A stretch of 64,000 bases of DNA from Tanypteryx hageni (Eukaryota; Arthropoda; Insecta; Odonata; Petaluridae). Each line of letters opens with the position of its first letter. Within the stretch, counting starts at the first letter, position 1. Made by a program: the position numbers and the translations under genes. The notes beneath the pieces are model-generated. The model made no database searches, had not been told where the DNA came from, and saw only the letters and a program-made list of their open reading frames with translations. Of this stretch, positions 49,001 through 58,285 are shown piece by piece. Location of the stretch: positions 68,541,350-68,605,349 of the forward strand of contig CM054113.1 in NCBI GenBank assembly GCA_028673005.1, read 5' to 3'.

Positions 49001-52000
49001 AACCATTTGAATTTCGGTAAAACTTTACATGAACGTGTATAATTATAAAAATGCAATTTCTTAAGGCAATGTAGATACTACTTTCATTGGAAATAGACTA
49101 GGATTAAAAATTATCTTGGCGAGGTCGCGATTGCTTTATTTGAACTTTTGTGAAAATGAAGATGAATGAAATTATCGTCACTGAATGTGGAACAATATTC
49201 AACAACGTAAAATTATTAATTGGAGTAATATTCAAAATGTGAACATCTAAACCATTCCCCATTCTTTTCTTCGATTTCGAATAATGCAGCCTAGGCCATG
49301 CATACATAGCTGGCACACTTCAGCATAAAACCTACGAAATTTACTTTTTTGTCAAAAAATGGAGGAAATTTTTGGGGGGTCAGCTTCTATTCGGGCAGAT
49401 ACGGTATATGCCAGGTCAACTTACATGCCGTGATATATGGTATTTAAAAATTTTCACTAAGTTAAACAATAAATTAACGAATGTCCTAAACACTTACTGA
49501 ATAAGTTCCCTTCAGAGTTGAGACAAGGTCAGCCACTCGGCTGAGAACCTCATAGTCATGCATAAGGTCATTCATTTCTTGGCAGAGGTCATCAACACCA
49601 AATGTGTTGGTGGAGGAAGACGAAGATATTGTAGAAGATGATGTTGTAGATGATGATGATGTGCCATCTGTGCTTCTTTCTGACTTAAGACTCCCTCCTC
49701 TGCTGCTGCCCGCTGTCAAGAGACGACTCAGTGTAGGAGATGCACTCGAATCCAGGACCTAGAATGCATTACACAAAAAAACCCCAATATTGCTTAGTCT
49801 TCATAAGCTAGAAATATTTAACCAATCAATGACTTTAATATGTTATTTTATCACAGACAAATTAAATACCATTATTATGAGCTTTTAATCATGATAACCA
49901 AAAATTCTTACTACAACTTCCTGATAGAATCTCAATTAATAAAATAATACAGCGCATATAACAAGGTTATTTAATAATTGATAAAGAAATTTATAATACT
50001 AAGAGCTGATAAAATAACTAAGTGCAAAGAGATTAAAACTAACCATCAATTATCTTTGCAAATAAATTTTATATCATCATAGACTATCATCATACAAGTT
50101 ACAAATATGGCAATATTAAAATGAAAGAAAATAAGCCCTGTGATAAATTTTATATGCTAAACCTATGGGGATAAACTACCTGTGGGAGGAAACAAAAGTC
50201 ATGTGTGAAGAAACCACCAATGAGAACAAACAAACAAAAGTAGGGGAAGGAATAAAAAGTACATACAAATTAATCAATCTATTGTATCTATGGGGAAGAT
50301 TGTGGCTTTGGGAGGGATTGAGGGAAGGGAAGGAGTACTAAATCCATACAAAGAAGTCAAACTGTTGTATCTATGGCCAATATGGAGGCTTTGGGAAGAA
50401 TTAGGAGAAGGGAAGAAATGATTAGTCCATACAATTTTAATCAATGAAGGAGATGCAGGTATAGGAGGGTTTGGGTGAAAGGGTAGAGATGGTCATTAAC
50501 AAGTGTATGCTGACTCTTTTTTAAGTGAGATAATTTCTAATTTTTCTAGGATTTTGAAGCTGAGCTGAATACTATTAAATATATTGCAGTCACAAATGGC
50601 TATCTTAATAGATAAACTACTTCTCAGAAAACAACGTAAATTGGCCATTGATAAAATATTTTCTCCCTCTCCTCTCAGACCAAATACAAATAAACCAGAA
50701 TGATGTATGTAGGTTACCCTTCATAGGCAGCCCTAGTTACAAAATTAGTAACTCATTCCCTTCTGACAAATTAATACCGGCCTTCTACAATACACATAAC
50801 CTAGGGTAATATATAAGTAAAAGCAAAGATAAAATTGATAATTTTGTAAAATCCGGAATATACAGTAGAATCCTGATTGTCCGATATAAACAGGACTGAA
50901 GGATGGTCGGAAAATGGAAATGTTGGAAAATAAGGAATACTAATGAAAAAAGTTACAAATATCTATAAACTCAGTTTACTACTAATTCCAACAAAAACAC
51001 AATACAGCCATCAAATACCAAACTATATCACAAACAAAAATAGCATTTATAATAATTTTGCAAATAAAGCAGTTCATTTTTTAAAGTAATTAGTGAATGC
51101 GAATTGTTCCTTTACTAAAAAACGAGCTTAGAAAAATTTCAGAGCTTATCTGTGTGTTATTTTGGCTGTAATTCCAAACAGGCAGTACTGAAGGAGCTAT
51201 ATTTTCGAAGGTCCATGGTTTTTTGGATATTCATTCTTAACCCTTAAGTATTCGTGTCAGGTCAAAATGACCCATGTTCTTTCTGTTTACATAAACTTTG
51301 TATATTTCGGTAGTATGGAGGGGTTGGGCCTGAAACTAGTTTCATATTTCCTTATTCCCTCCTTTTCAGTGTGGTTTTGAATGTCGTACTGACCTTTGCA
51401 CTGGCGGTAGACATAAACTGACCTGATGTGAGTGTGAATGTTAACTATTTTTGACACTGCCCTGACCTGACGCGAGTGTAACTGTTTTTGACTCCATCCT
51501 GATCAGATGCGATTACAAGCATTACATTTTCTTTTAACTTACTTCTTAGGAGGAGTTTTCTGAAAAAACTTTCTTATGACCTTACTACGAATTATATTGT
51601 GCACAGGATAAAAAATATGCACATTTCATAGAATCTAAGAATGCAAATAAGGCTATTTTTACCTGAAAGAGGAATTGAGGTAGCGAACGAGGAAATAATT
51701 GATAAACAACAATCCTTGAAGGCAAAAACCTGGAAGAGATAGCTCTGCCCTAGCAAAAATGACAACAAACATTCATCAATTGTTTGTACAGCTTGTAATG
51801 AAGATATTACATAAATTTGGGTGCCAACAGGGGGGTTAAAATGCATTATAGACAAGACGTCAAGTTTATTTAATTTAATACAAAGTGTATTTGTCTTCCA
51901 TGACAATGTCTCATAAGTACATAAGTGATCACAAAAATTTAATGTTATTAAAATTTTAATAAATTTCTTAGGCAAAAATATTCATATTATATGCAAATAC

Positions 52001-55000
52001 CTCTTGTTTGTGTTATTTAATATTGTTTGTTGGTTTAAAGTATTAAAAAATTGCTTTTTTACAAATTGGGTCATACTGACCCGACGTGAGTAGTTATGTA
52101 ATTTTTTACCACGCAAGTAGTTAAGGGTTAAAAATTCTTATATTCATCATGCCAGATAAAACAATGTCGGTTAATCTAAGGTCAGATAATCAAGGTTCTA
52201 CTGTATAAACTTTCATGTGATGACTGTGATGGTGCGTATATCGGACAAACATGAAGGAACTTCAACACTAGGGCTAAAGAACATGAATGCTCATTCTGTA
52301 AGAATTCATCCACCTCCAATTTTGCAAAGCATCTCAAAGACTCGAACCATTCATCCAATTTAAAGTCAACAATCTACATCTAGAAAATAAGAGCTAAGAT
52401 TCAACATCCTAGAACAATTAGAAATTATCTCACACTCAGAAAAGAGTCGGCATATACTTGTTAATGACCATATCTTCCCCTCTCATTCCCCACTTTATCC
52501 ATCACAAAACATCTACCCCTTCACCCAAACCCTCCTATACCTCCATTTCCTTCATTGTTTGACTACTTTGTATGGATTTAGTACTCCTTCCCTTCCCCCA
52601 ATCCCTCCCAAAGCCTCAATCTTCCCCATAGATACAATAGATTGATTGCTTTGTATGTACTTTTTATTCCTTTCCCCTACTTTTGTTTGTGTGTTCTCAT
52701 TGGTGGTTTCTTCACACATGACTTCTGTTTCCTCCCATTGGTAGTTTAACTATTGAAACCCAGGTCATGTTTCTAATAAATTAAGTGGGATTTTTTACAA
52801 AGTGATTCTTATTTTCGTTAATTTTAATTATGCAATTCCACAAAGTTACAGCAAAACAACAAAATTTTATTATGGTAACATTAATTAATATCAATTATGA
52901 GAACAATTCATTAAAAACATACACAGCATAATGTTTGACTGAAGATGATTTGAAATTCAGATATTAATTCTCACCTCAATGTCTGTCACCGGGTGTGTCC
53001 ATTTGAGGCTGAGTCTCTCACTGCTGTTGAAATCGTCTGACGACTTGGGCGCAACTGATACACACACCAGCAGATCATTCAATAGGAGAAGACGCCTACT
53101 CTTCGACTTCGTTATCATACCAGACTGGTTGAATTCCTGGAAAATTCATTTCAATCATTAATTTTTTGTTTCAATAGGGAAATCAAGAAAAATTCAAGAT
53201 CAATTTTTAACTTATACATAGAATACAAATTATTTATTAAAATATTAACCCAAAAGGAAGAGGTTTTTTCCAAAAATGTTGGCAAAAAAATAAGGGATCA
53301 TCTTAAAATCAAGTACAAAGTTTTAAGTGCTGCATGGAACGCCCCAAACTTTGCTAAGTTTTAATGTGAAGTGAGGACTAGTTTTTATTTTTAGCAGTTT
53401 TAATTAAGTTACCCAAAAACCTCTGTAAAAGGGAATATATCACAAGGCATAAGACGAAGTTTTGATAGAAATTTTAAGCTAATGGTGGTGCATTATGCTG
53501 AAGAAACTAACAATTGTGAGGCCGAGAGGAAATGTAATGTGAGAAAGGAAAATGTGAGAAGGTGGAAGCAAGCAAAACAGAAACTTGAAGGTGCTAACTC
53601 AACACAGAAATTATTTAGTGGACCAAGACGAGTTCGATTTCATGAATTACAAGAAGAAACTGTACAATTTGTGCATACTTAAAGAATGGATGGAAAGCAG
53701 TGCTGCAGGAAATCATTAAATTGAAAGTTCATGAATTAGCACGACCACTAAACATCCCACAGCAAGAATTCATGGCTAGTAATCGTTGGTGCGTATAGAT
53801 GATGAGTTGTAATGATTTTCGCCAGCGACGAAAACTTCTCTTTGCCAACATTTACCTTCTGACTACATAGACAAACTTATTGCTTTCCAAAATTTGTAAT
53901 TACTTTGAGGCAAATTCACAATTACTTTCCAAACCAAATGTGTAATGCAGACAAGACACCTATTTATTTCAACATGACATCAAATTACACAGTTAACAAA
54001 AAAGGCACAAAAAACTTCAGGGAATGAAAAAATGCCCATTGCTGTAATGCTGGCAGTGTTAGTGAATGGAACAAAGTTACCACCAAATGTTATTTTTAAA
54101 ATAGGTATTAATAAGTTTTTTCCTGACTAGAGCTTGTTTCTTATTGTGGCCATCTTAAATTCAAAGTCTTCTTCCTTTTGGGTTAATACAGTATTAAGGA
54201 ACCCAAAAGTTCTATTCACATATAAAAAAGATTTCTGAAAACAAAAATATGCTTCAAAGCCTAAGCATTTTATATATGATGAGTGAATTCAGTAAGGAAC
54301 AACATACCAGTTGGGTGACATTGTCTTCCCTCAAGAGATAACGGCCTCCATCCGAGACTAGTGGACGGGCGGCAAACTTGCCTCCCACATGGCGCAACAT
54401 CTCCCGGAAGGCTTGGAACTGCTCTGCCTCCCTCTTACGCTCATTCAACATCTCTGCCAAAGATTCCAGCTGTGTTAAAGCCAACTGCAGTGACATACGG
54501 TCATGATGTCCATGAGGTGTATGTTTTAAAAGATCCTGCAATAAGAGAATAGTTATCCTGTCAGTATGATACAACATCAATTCAACTTTCATTTGTGTTT
54601 ATGCAGTTAAAATATTGTTTCATGTCACTGAGAGAAGCTGTATTGGCTAATTCATACATTCTGCATATTTATGTCACAAAAACATTGCTTCCAAAAACTG
54701 GTTAAACATTCAAATGTTGGAAACATTGTTAACAATACTGTTCTAAAAGAGTGATGATCTTACCTGCAAGAACAAAATAAACTGTGGAAACCTTTGGACT
54801 GGTTTCACCATTAGGCCGAAGAATGACAGCCTATCATGTGCACTTATCTGTTTCACCTAGTACATAAATAACAAGAAACAATTATAGTTTTTCTTTTATA
54901 GGACAAACAAAATGCATTTTTGAGTAGCACTACCTAATTTCTAAGTATGAGCAGAAGCATGACAATATAACGATCAAATAATAATAATGATCATTAACAA

Positions 55001-57637
55001 CAATTACCTTCAAGAAATCAGCAAGTGCAGATTTGCGTTTTGATTCTTGCTTAGCAAGATCCATGGCTATAGAAAAGTTGTTTATGAAATCACTGTATAT
55101 TTCCAACACCACTGCTTTGGAAAAGGATGCAACAAAGACATCTCCGAGTGCCTCGTCTTTATCCCAATTTCGCACAGACTCTGCCAGTGCTATTCGGAAC
55201 ATGGTATGGCACTGAAGAATCTCTGGCACACGATGAAACAGAGTAGCAATCTTGGGCGCACTTAGGATTGGCGGACTGCTCTCTTCTAATGGTTTCTTGT
55301 AGTCCTGTGAAGAAATAAACAACGTTAATATTTCACAACTATGGCTGTAAACATACAAAATAAATCAGTAAGACATTGAAAACGTTTCACATGCAAATAA
55401 GTGGAATTAGTTAAATTTATGACAAGAATTGGTACAATCCTTGAAGTTATAATTATCATACATTTGTAATAAACTAGTAAAAAAACCAAAATACATCTGA
55501 TTGGCTGAAATCAAAGGTTTCATCTAGCTCTAGTGTAAAAGAAAAAACTAAACCAATTCTCTTATAATAGCCAGAAGATTGTTGAATTCGAGGTTTGAAC
55601 CATTGTGCTTGTTGAACTGAAAACATCTCAATGATTCAGAAAGCAATTAGTTGGGCAAACTTAGAAGAGAAATAAGCTACACTCCTACAATCATGCTGTT
55701 CTTTTACACACAAAAGATAGATTCATTCAATGAGTATCAATTTCAGGCAGGTGAAGGGATTTGAAAAAAGAAAGATTAAATCAATATGGAAATCATATAC
55801 TGAATATAAAAAAACTAGATGATGGCTGGTGAATATCCAAAACAAAAGCTTTTGATAATAATCTAACACAGGGCTCGCCAGGTCACCATGGCACCTAGGA
55901 TTCACCAGAACTGTCGTGATTTCTACATAAAGTTACGAAAGAATTATTCCAGTACTTCAGTATTATTAATCAAAAATAACGATATTTATTTCGTAAAAAA
56001 TCGCCTAGTATTTAAACGAGCACAACCATCATCCAAACAGTTTTAATGCACAAGACTTTAATTTGAGAGAGGTTAATTAATGGTGACGATGTCCGTCGGA
56101 ACGTTTTTATGATAATTACATTTACGTAACGACTCCACGCGTTCTTCAATAAGAGTAAATTTAGAATGTAATTATTAAGATATCAGAAAACGTGTTCAAC
56201 GAGAAAGAATACTGAATCGATTGGCGGAAAAAATAAGTATACATGCTGTAATTAGGTTTCGGTTATACTGTAGTCACGTGCTGTAGTCATATAGTATTGT
56301 CGGGCTCAGCAGTAGGGGCAGCAAAATATAATATATCTGTCGGAAGCATTCAAGTTTTTGAAAATAAGTGTGAATTTTTATTCTTGTTCGTAAACTACAG
56401 TTTTCAAAATACCATTAGACTTTTTTTTAGATGTATAAGGCTCATTATATTAGGTTTCTCTACATAATGTGATAGAAATAAATGTGCATGGCTTAATTAT
56501 TGTAGCAGATTCGTATCTAATGTATTAGACATTTATTTTTCTGATGATGATAAAAATATCCACCAAAATTATGTAATGTCTGCGCTGGCTCCTAGGTTTT
56601 GGAGCTGGCACCTAAATTTTTAGAAAATTTGTCGAGACCTGTTCTAACATAATTAAATCTTTTCATTCCAGATACAAATAAAATACAGTTTTTATCAACC
56701 TAAATATCACTCAAATTAATTACTTCTAACTACAACCATTTAAAGCCCATTAGTAGATACATTGCTGGTGTATATGCCCGCATTCCCATAATTCACAAAA
56801 ACCTAACAGTGGCTTAACCGAGGCATTGCAATAGTTTTCCAAAATTATAACCATTTACAAGCATTGTCATTAAAATAATATTCAACTTAACAAAAACACA
56901 GCAATGAACTAATAAGCTTAGCCTCCTGTTACTTTAAAACTGTCAGGTTTACAATATCATTCGTATAAATATTTTAATATAAGCCCAATATACCACATCT
57001 TTAATTAATGTGATACAAAAAGGAAAATTGGTCACTCACATTATTAAGTCTTTGTAGAGTGGCTACGTATGAATTCTCCGAGTGTACAATGGCTGCCACA
57101 ATGTGCCTCCTCTTGATTTGCTCAGAGGTGAGGCCTGCAGGTGGTGGAGGCAATGCAGGGGGTTGTTGCCGCCTCTGGAAGGTTGGGAAAGGGTGAAAGG
57201 CCGCCGACACGTCTGTCGGCGATGCCATTGTACTGCTAGCAATGGTCATAGCTCGAGGGCGGTCGGTAACATCATGATCGTGACTGGATCCATTCAGTTC
57301 ATTGGATCCAGCTAAGGCTTCCTCTTCCTCAGGAAGCCTTGGCATCTTCCCTGGGACATCGTGTAGGAGGAGGCCGGCAGGTGACGAGGAAGAGGCCGGG
57401 GAGGAATTGGCAGACGAATGATCTCGAGCCCCACGATCCACATCATACTGATTCCTGCGTATGGAAAACCAACGGGAGAGGCGGCCCTCGGGTGCAGCAG
57501 CTGAGTCTGGGGAGGGAGATCCTCCGGTGGCCCCAGGTAGGGTGCTGCCCCCGTCCTTGCCCCTCCCTCGAGACTCACGCCACTTATCGCACAGGGTGCG
57601 GGCCTTGTTGAACGTCGACCTCAAGTTTCCATTGGCC
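29739..57637 (-). CDS. Rho guanine-nucleotide exchange factor, ARHGEF10/17-like (11 exons seen)
   Basis: Eleven minus-strand exons with consistent phases code for about 1,306 residues up to a TGA at 29,739. Order: a disordered Ser/Pro-rich N-terminal region; a DH domain (exons at 57.0, 55.0, 54.8 and 54.3 kb), which catalyses GDP release from Rho GTPases; a PH-like domain (53.0-46.7 kb); a linker; and a C-terminal WD40-like propeller (35.5-29.7 kb). The domain order, the [11 protein letters not shown] linker and the HVxLMAHSGxGLWVS / [12 protein letters not shown] / GRGYVDWR blocks identify the ARHGEF10/ARHGEF17 (TEM4) branch of RhoGEFs, which act on RhoA in actomyosin control. The start codon is not in the seen exons: the first base of 57,637 completes a codon from an upstream exon. 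Introns hold most of the window's transposons. Confidence 0.9.
31271..31577 (-). CDS. RhoGEF exon 10 seen: propeller blades
   Basis: 307 bp, phase 2 to 0. [48 protein letters not shown] and [10 protein letters not shown] form repeated four-strand units of a beta-propeller; the split codon AG|A joins exon 9 in frame. Confidence 0.9.
31952..33160 (-). pseudogene. pogo/Tigger transposase
   Basis: First frame (32,750-33,160): a helix-turn-helix part ([40 protein letters not shown]) and a CENP-B-type DNA-binding part ([17 protein letters not shown]). The next frame (about 32,520-32,750) holds [18 protein letters not shown] with the first catalytic Asp; the third (31,952-32,518) holds [17 protein letters not shown] and [18 protein letters not shown]. 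The second catalytic region is damaged. The enzyme moves DNA elements with TA duplications; this copy is dead. Confidence 0.8.
33436..33557 (+). ncRNA. Hammerhead ribozyme hairpin (Penelope-type)
   Basis: Two perfectly complementary 42-nt arms (33,436-33,477 and the matching run ending at 33,557) enclose CTGATGA (33,481-33,487), a small stem-loop (GCCAC GATC GTAGT), GAAAC (33,503-33,507) and CGGTC, with the expected cleavage after C33,512. This order is the hammerhead core: CUGAUGA, stem II, GAAA, a very short stem III (ACCGGU) and GUC. The arms form a long stem I. Stem II has one C-A mismatch and one G-U pair, as if two C-to-T-type changes had hit GTGGC. Such motifs occur in Penelope-like retroelements. 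Confidence 0.7.
34133..35070. mobile_element. pogo-type inverted-repeat element, non-coding
   Basis: Ends CCGTATTATTCCGAATA and (reverse complement of the right end) CCATATTAGTCTGAATA, flanked by TA. The interior has no coding region. It lies right beside the 31.8-34.0 kb element in the same intron. Confidence 0.65.
35190..35545 (-). CDS. RhoGEF exon 9 seen: propeller, first blades
   Basis: 356 bp, phase 0 to 2 (acceptor AAACTTAG, donor GTAAAG). [20 protein letters not shown] and VWMGTDSRR are propeller strands; between them a glycine-rich loop of about 30 residues is likely flexible. Confidence 0.88.
35546..38085. other. Intron sequence, mostly featureless
   Basis: Part of the RhoGEF intron between exons 8 and 9. 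Holds a (CT)n-rich microsatellite (36,210-36,255), a hAT-like left end (AGCAGGGGTATTGAACTC at about 36,127) and an AACGGGACA-rich patch at 37,630-37,680 of the kind seen near hAT ends. No gene. Confidence 0.45.
38526..42427 (+). mobile_element. DNA transposon with TAA duplication, superfamily not recognised
   Basis: Ends GGGGCCATACTTAAATGATG and (right end reversed) GGGGCCATCCTTAAATGTCA, flanked by TAA (38,523-38,525 and 42,428-42,430). Inside each end is TATGTGACATTTTGTGACA or a near copy followed by long G-runs, on the same strand at both ends rather than inverted. It encodes one long protein (39,544-41,902) with few lesions, so the copy is fairly young. A 3-bp TAA duplication is known for PIF/Harbinger and Zator elements, but the protein does not match those as I know them. 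Confidence 0.8.
39544..41902 (+). pseudogene. Large transposase-like protein of the TAA element
   Basis: About 780 residues, preceded by an acceptor-like ATTTACAG, so an upstream leader exon is likely. N-terminal charged and helical part (39,544-40,250; [20 protein letters not shown], later [20 protein letters not shown]). The core has three spaced acidic blocks that look like a DDE/RNase-H fold: [13 protein letters not shown] (about 40,540), [14 protein letters not shown] (about 40,885) and [11 protein letters not shown] (about 41,015). A C-terminal C2H2-like finger follows ([18 protein letters not shown], about 41,605). It is broken by frameshifts in A-runs at about 39,910 and 40,695 and by stops at about 40,249 (CGA to TGA) and 41,136. 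Confidence 0.7.
43748..43887 (-). CDS. RhoGEF exon 8 seen: linker
   Basis: 140 bp, phase 1 to 0, missed by simple frame search. Reads [20 protein letters not shown] and later [19 protein letters not shown]. The LALDPxNSPAW and MPLF.R.LPVY blocks are characteristic of ARHGEF10/17 proteins between PH and propeller. Confidence 0.92.
44041..45325. mobile_element. piggyBac-type element, non-coding
   Basis: Ends CCCTTCAGTGCCGGGA and (right end reversed) CCCTTCAGCGACGGGA, flanked by TTAA (44,037-44,040; 45,326-45,329), the piggyBac target. It holds a near-palindrome around GTACGTGGTACGG at the left end and a perfect (CT)n/(AG)n palindrome at about 44,844-44,883. No transposase. Confidence 0.8.
44844..44883. 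repeat. Perfect TAACATT(CT)n.(AG)nAATGTTA palindrome
   Basis: Runs of CT and AG are joined back to back with matching flanks TAACATTC and GAATGTTA, so the whole stretch can form one hairpin of about 20 bp with almost no loop. Confidence 0.85.
45434..46569. mobile_element. pogo-type inverted-repeat element
   Basis: Ends CGGTATTTTTCAGGCTATAA and (right end reversed) CTGTATTTTTCGGGCTATAA, flanked by TA (45,432-45,433; 46,570-46,571). A purine-rich interior with a 66-codon plus frame (45,991-46,191; [20 protein letters not shown]) resembles, on the opposite strand, the interior of the 57.7-58.3 kb element, which shows a shared family. Confidence 0.75.
46749..46935 (-). CDS. RhoGEF exon 7 seen: end of PH domain
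   Basis: 187 bp, phase 0 in, 1 out (acceptor TTTTTTGTAG, donor GTGAGT). [20 protein letters not shown] then [16 protein letters not shown] is a helix followed by the final PH strand and helix (KxxWv). The nearby 62-codon frame at 46,737-46,925 is out of frame with the real exon. Confidence 0.9.
47580..47715 (-). repeat. Second copy of the tRNA-derived SINE
   Basis: Contains the tail words TGATCCGAAGATCCTATGCA and CAGACAGGCAAAAGCTGT, then AAACGAGAAAAAAGTCTGCT and ATGACCGGGAATCGAACCTG, the same as the SINE at 1.7-1.96 kb. Its tRNA 5' half differs (GGTCGCAGGTTCGATTCC on the minus strand), so the head has diverged or comes from another tRNA. Confidence 0.75.
47985..48206. mobile_element. Short inverted-repeat element
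   Basis: Outer ends AGAAAACCTTGTAACTCC and GGAGTAACAAGGTTTTCT are nearly exact inverted repeats about 190 bp apart, and a further AACCTTGTAACTCC lies inside at about 48,119. The interior is non-coding; class unknown. Confidence 0.5.
48454..49404. mobile_element. pogo-type inverted-repeat element
   Basis: Ends CCGTATTTGCCCAAATATAA and (right end reversed) CCGTATCTGCCCGAATAGAA with TA outside both. Non-coding interior. It lies just downstream, in gene direction, of exon 6 in the intron between exons 6 and 7. Confidence 0.7.
49498..49758 (-). CDS. RhoGEF exon 6 seen: Ser-rich insert
   Basis: 87 codons, phase 0 (acceptor TGCATTCTAG, donor GTAAGT). A serine/threonine homopolymer-like run (trinucleotide repeats such as GATGATGAT on the plus strand) sits between PH parts, then [20 protein letters not shown], a helical segment conserved in this RhoGEF subgroup. 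Confidence 0.88.
50150..50565 (-). mobile_element. Inverted copy of the Penelope 3' region
   Basis: The reverse complement of this stretch matches about 52,410-52,760 along its length (for example ACTTGTTAATGACCAT, TTCTTCACACATGACTT and CTATTGTATCT-like words), with scattered substitutions. It ends at 50,565, just before the plus-strand Penelope reading frame begins. This makes a head-to-head pair typical of rearranged Penelope copies. Confidence 0.7.
50863..52203. mobile_element. pogo/Tigger-type element inserted in the Penelope copy
   Basis: Ends CAGTAGAATCCTGATTGTCC and (right end reversed) CAGTAGAACCTTGATTATCT, with TA at both sides (50,861-50,862; 52,204-52,205). No pogo transposase frame is left. 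A piggyBac element lies inside it. Confidence 0.8.
51241..52127 (+). mobile_element. piggyBac-type element inside the pogo element
   Basis: Ends CCCTTAAGTATTCG and (right end reversed) CCCTTAACTACTTG, flanked by TTAA (51,237-51,240; 52,128-52,131). At about 51,690-51,830 the plus strand codes [20 protein letters not shown], the cysteine-rich zinc-binding tail of piggyBac transposases. The rest of the enzyme is deleted. Confidence 0.8.
52975..53136 (-). CDS. RhoGEF exon 5 seen: PH domain strands
   Basis: 54 codons, phase 0. [20 protein letters not shown] then DLLVCVSV..., the strand pattern (lFLFnDlLl) of a PH domain fused to DH. Donor GTGAGA. Confidence 0.9.
53240..54191 (+). mobile_element. 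Deleted relative of the 31.8-34.0 kb pogo element
   Basis: Ends near ATATTAACCCAAAAGGAAGA at both sides (inverted), with TA outside. The frame at 53,482-53,682 ([37 protein letters not shown]) matches the N-terminal DNA-binding part of the pogo protein at 32.75-33.16 kb, but on the plus strand. A TAA stops it, and the catalytic part is largely gone. Confidence 0.75.
54308..54535 (-). CDS. RhoGEF exon 4 seen: end of DH, start of PH
   Basis: 76 codons, phase 0 (acceptor CTTATTGCAG, donor GTATGT). [20 protein letters not shown] then [14 protein letters not shown] is the last DH helix; LREDNVTQL begins the first PH strands. Confidence 0.92.
54764..54856 (-). CDS. RhoGEF exon 3 seen: DH conserved region 3
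   Basis: 31 codons, too short for a simple frame search. Reads [20 protein letters not shown], the most conserved helix of DH domains (LxxfLikPVQRixrY.LLL), which forms much of the GTPase-binding face. Acceptor GTACTAG, donor GTAAGA. Confidence 0.93.
55008..55304 (-). CDS. RhoGEF exon 2 seen: DH domain middle
   Basis: 99 codons, phase 0 both sides (TTCTTCACAG acceptor, GTAATT donor). Contains [20 protein letters not shown], then [35 protein letters not shown] and [15 protein letters not shown], the expected helices of a DH domain between conserved regions 1 and 3. Confidence 0.92.
55869..56641. mobile_element. Non-autonomous hAT element
   Basis: Ends CAGGGCTCGCCA and (right end reversed) CAGGTCTCGACA, flanked by ATCTAACA and TTCTAACA (7 of 8 matching). 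Non-coding interior, in the intron between RhoGEF exons 1 and 2. Confidence 0.7.
57040..57637 (-). CDS. RhoGEF exon 1 seen: Ser/Pro-rich region and start of DH
   Basis: 598 bp between acceptor TTTTCTTTCCAG and donor GTGAGT. It codes for a polar, disordered stretch ([18 protein letters not shown]; then [16 protein letters not shown]; then [11 protein letters not shown]). It ends with the first DH helix, [20 protein letters not shown] (the ExxYvxxL pattern of conserved region 1). It starts with one base of a split codon, so an upstream exon exists. Confidence 0.9.
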
Positions 57638-57708
57638 CTGGAAAGAAAATAAAGTAAGTGTTCGTCAAGGAATATTACTTCAAGCATGTTAAATGGTTAC
57701 CCTATTTA

Positions 57709-58285
57709 CCGTATTTCGCGGCATATAGCAATACCAAACTTCCTCTGTTCTACTATCCATCACTTCCTCCTTTGGTTGTGGCCATTTAAGACCAACCTTA
57801 AGAAGACTATGTTTCTCTTATCCCCTCAGCTTCAGTTTTTCGTTTTCTCCATTCACAGATCATTTTTTCTGTGGGAGGTGAACCAAAATGACGTGCTACT
57901 GCTCTACACGAATTCTACTATTCCGAGGCATTAATCGCGCTATTCAACGGGCTCATTAAGAACTAAAACATCGCGAACGGGCCGAAATCGTAATCACTGT
58001 GAGCGGACATGTATTAATAAAGCGTAATAGTGAAAATGCGTCCTCGGAATCCACGTTGCATATGGTATTACTGTGTATATTAACAAAATTTTCACTATTA
58101 ATTATTAATAATGTATACTTTAGTGTTTTTACGACGAATGACTGCTAATTATTCCATTTTGGGGATGAGTGTGCTTGTGTCAGTATTGAGAACAGTATTA
58201 ATCTTACCTTAGGCGTATAAGACGCAGGCTGATTTTGGGATTCATTTATCTGGAAAAAATGCGTCTTATATGCCGAGAAATACGG
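57709..58285. mobile_element. pogo-type inverted-repeat element, same family as 45.4 kb
   Basis: Ends CCGTATTTCGCGGCATATAG and (right end reversed) CCGTATTTCTCGGCATATAA, TA at both sides. The interior frame around [20 protein letters not shown] resembles, in the other orientation, the 45.4-46.6 kb element ([20 protein letters not shown]), so the two share an ancestor. Confidence 0.8.

Larger units (their letters stand above)
50553..52775 (+). mobile_element. Penelope-like retroelement, 5'-truncated and interrupted
   Basis: The frame before the insertion reads [37 protein letters not shown] and [15 protein letters not shown]; after it come [32 protein letters not shown] and [12 protein letters not shown]. 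The second part is the GIY-YIG endonuclease typical of Penelope elements, which nicks the target; the first is the linker after the reverse transcriptase. Internal stops mark it as dead. Removing the 50,863-52,203 insertion with one TA copy restores GIYKLS in frame. Confidence 0.8.

Noticed and set aside
51592..51975. 127-codon minus frame
   Set aside because: It lies opposite the piggyBac cysteine-rich tail and is hydrophobic by chance.
52740..52775. Third hammerhead trace at the Penelope 3' end (TTGAAACCCAGGTC)
   Set aside because: No recognisable CTGATGA and no pairing arms; too weak to list.
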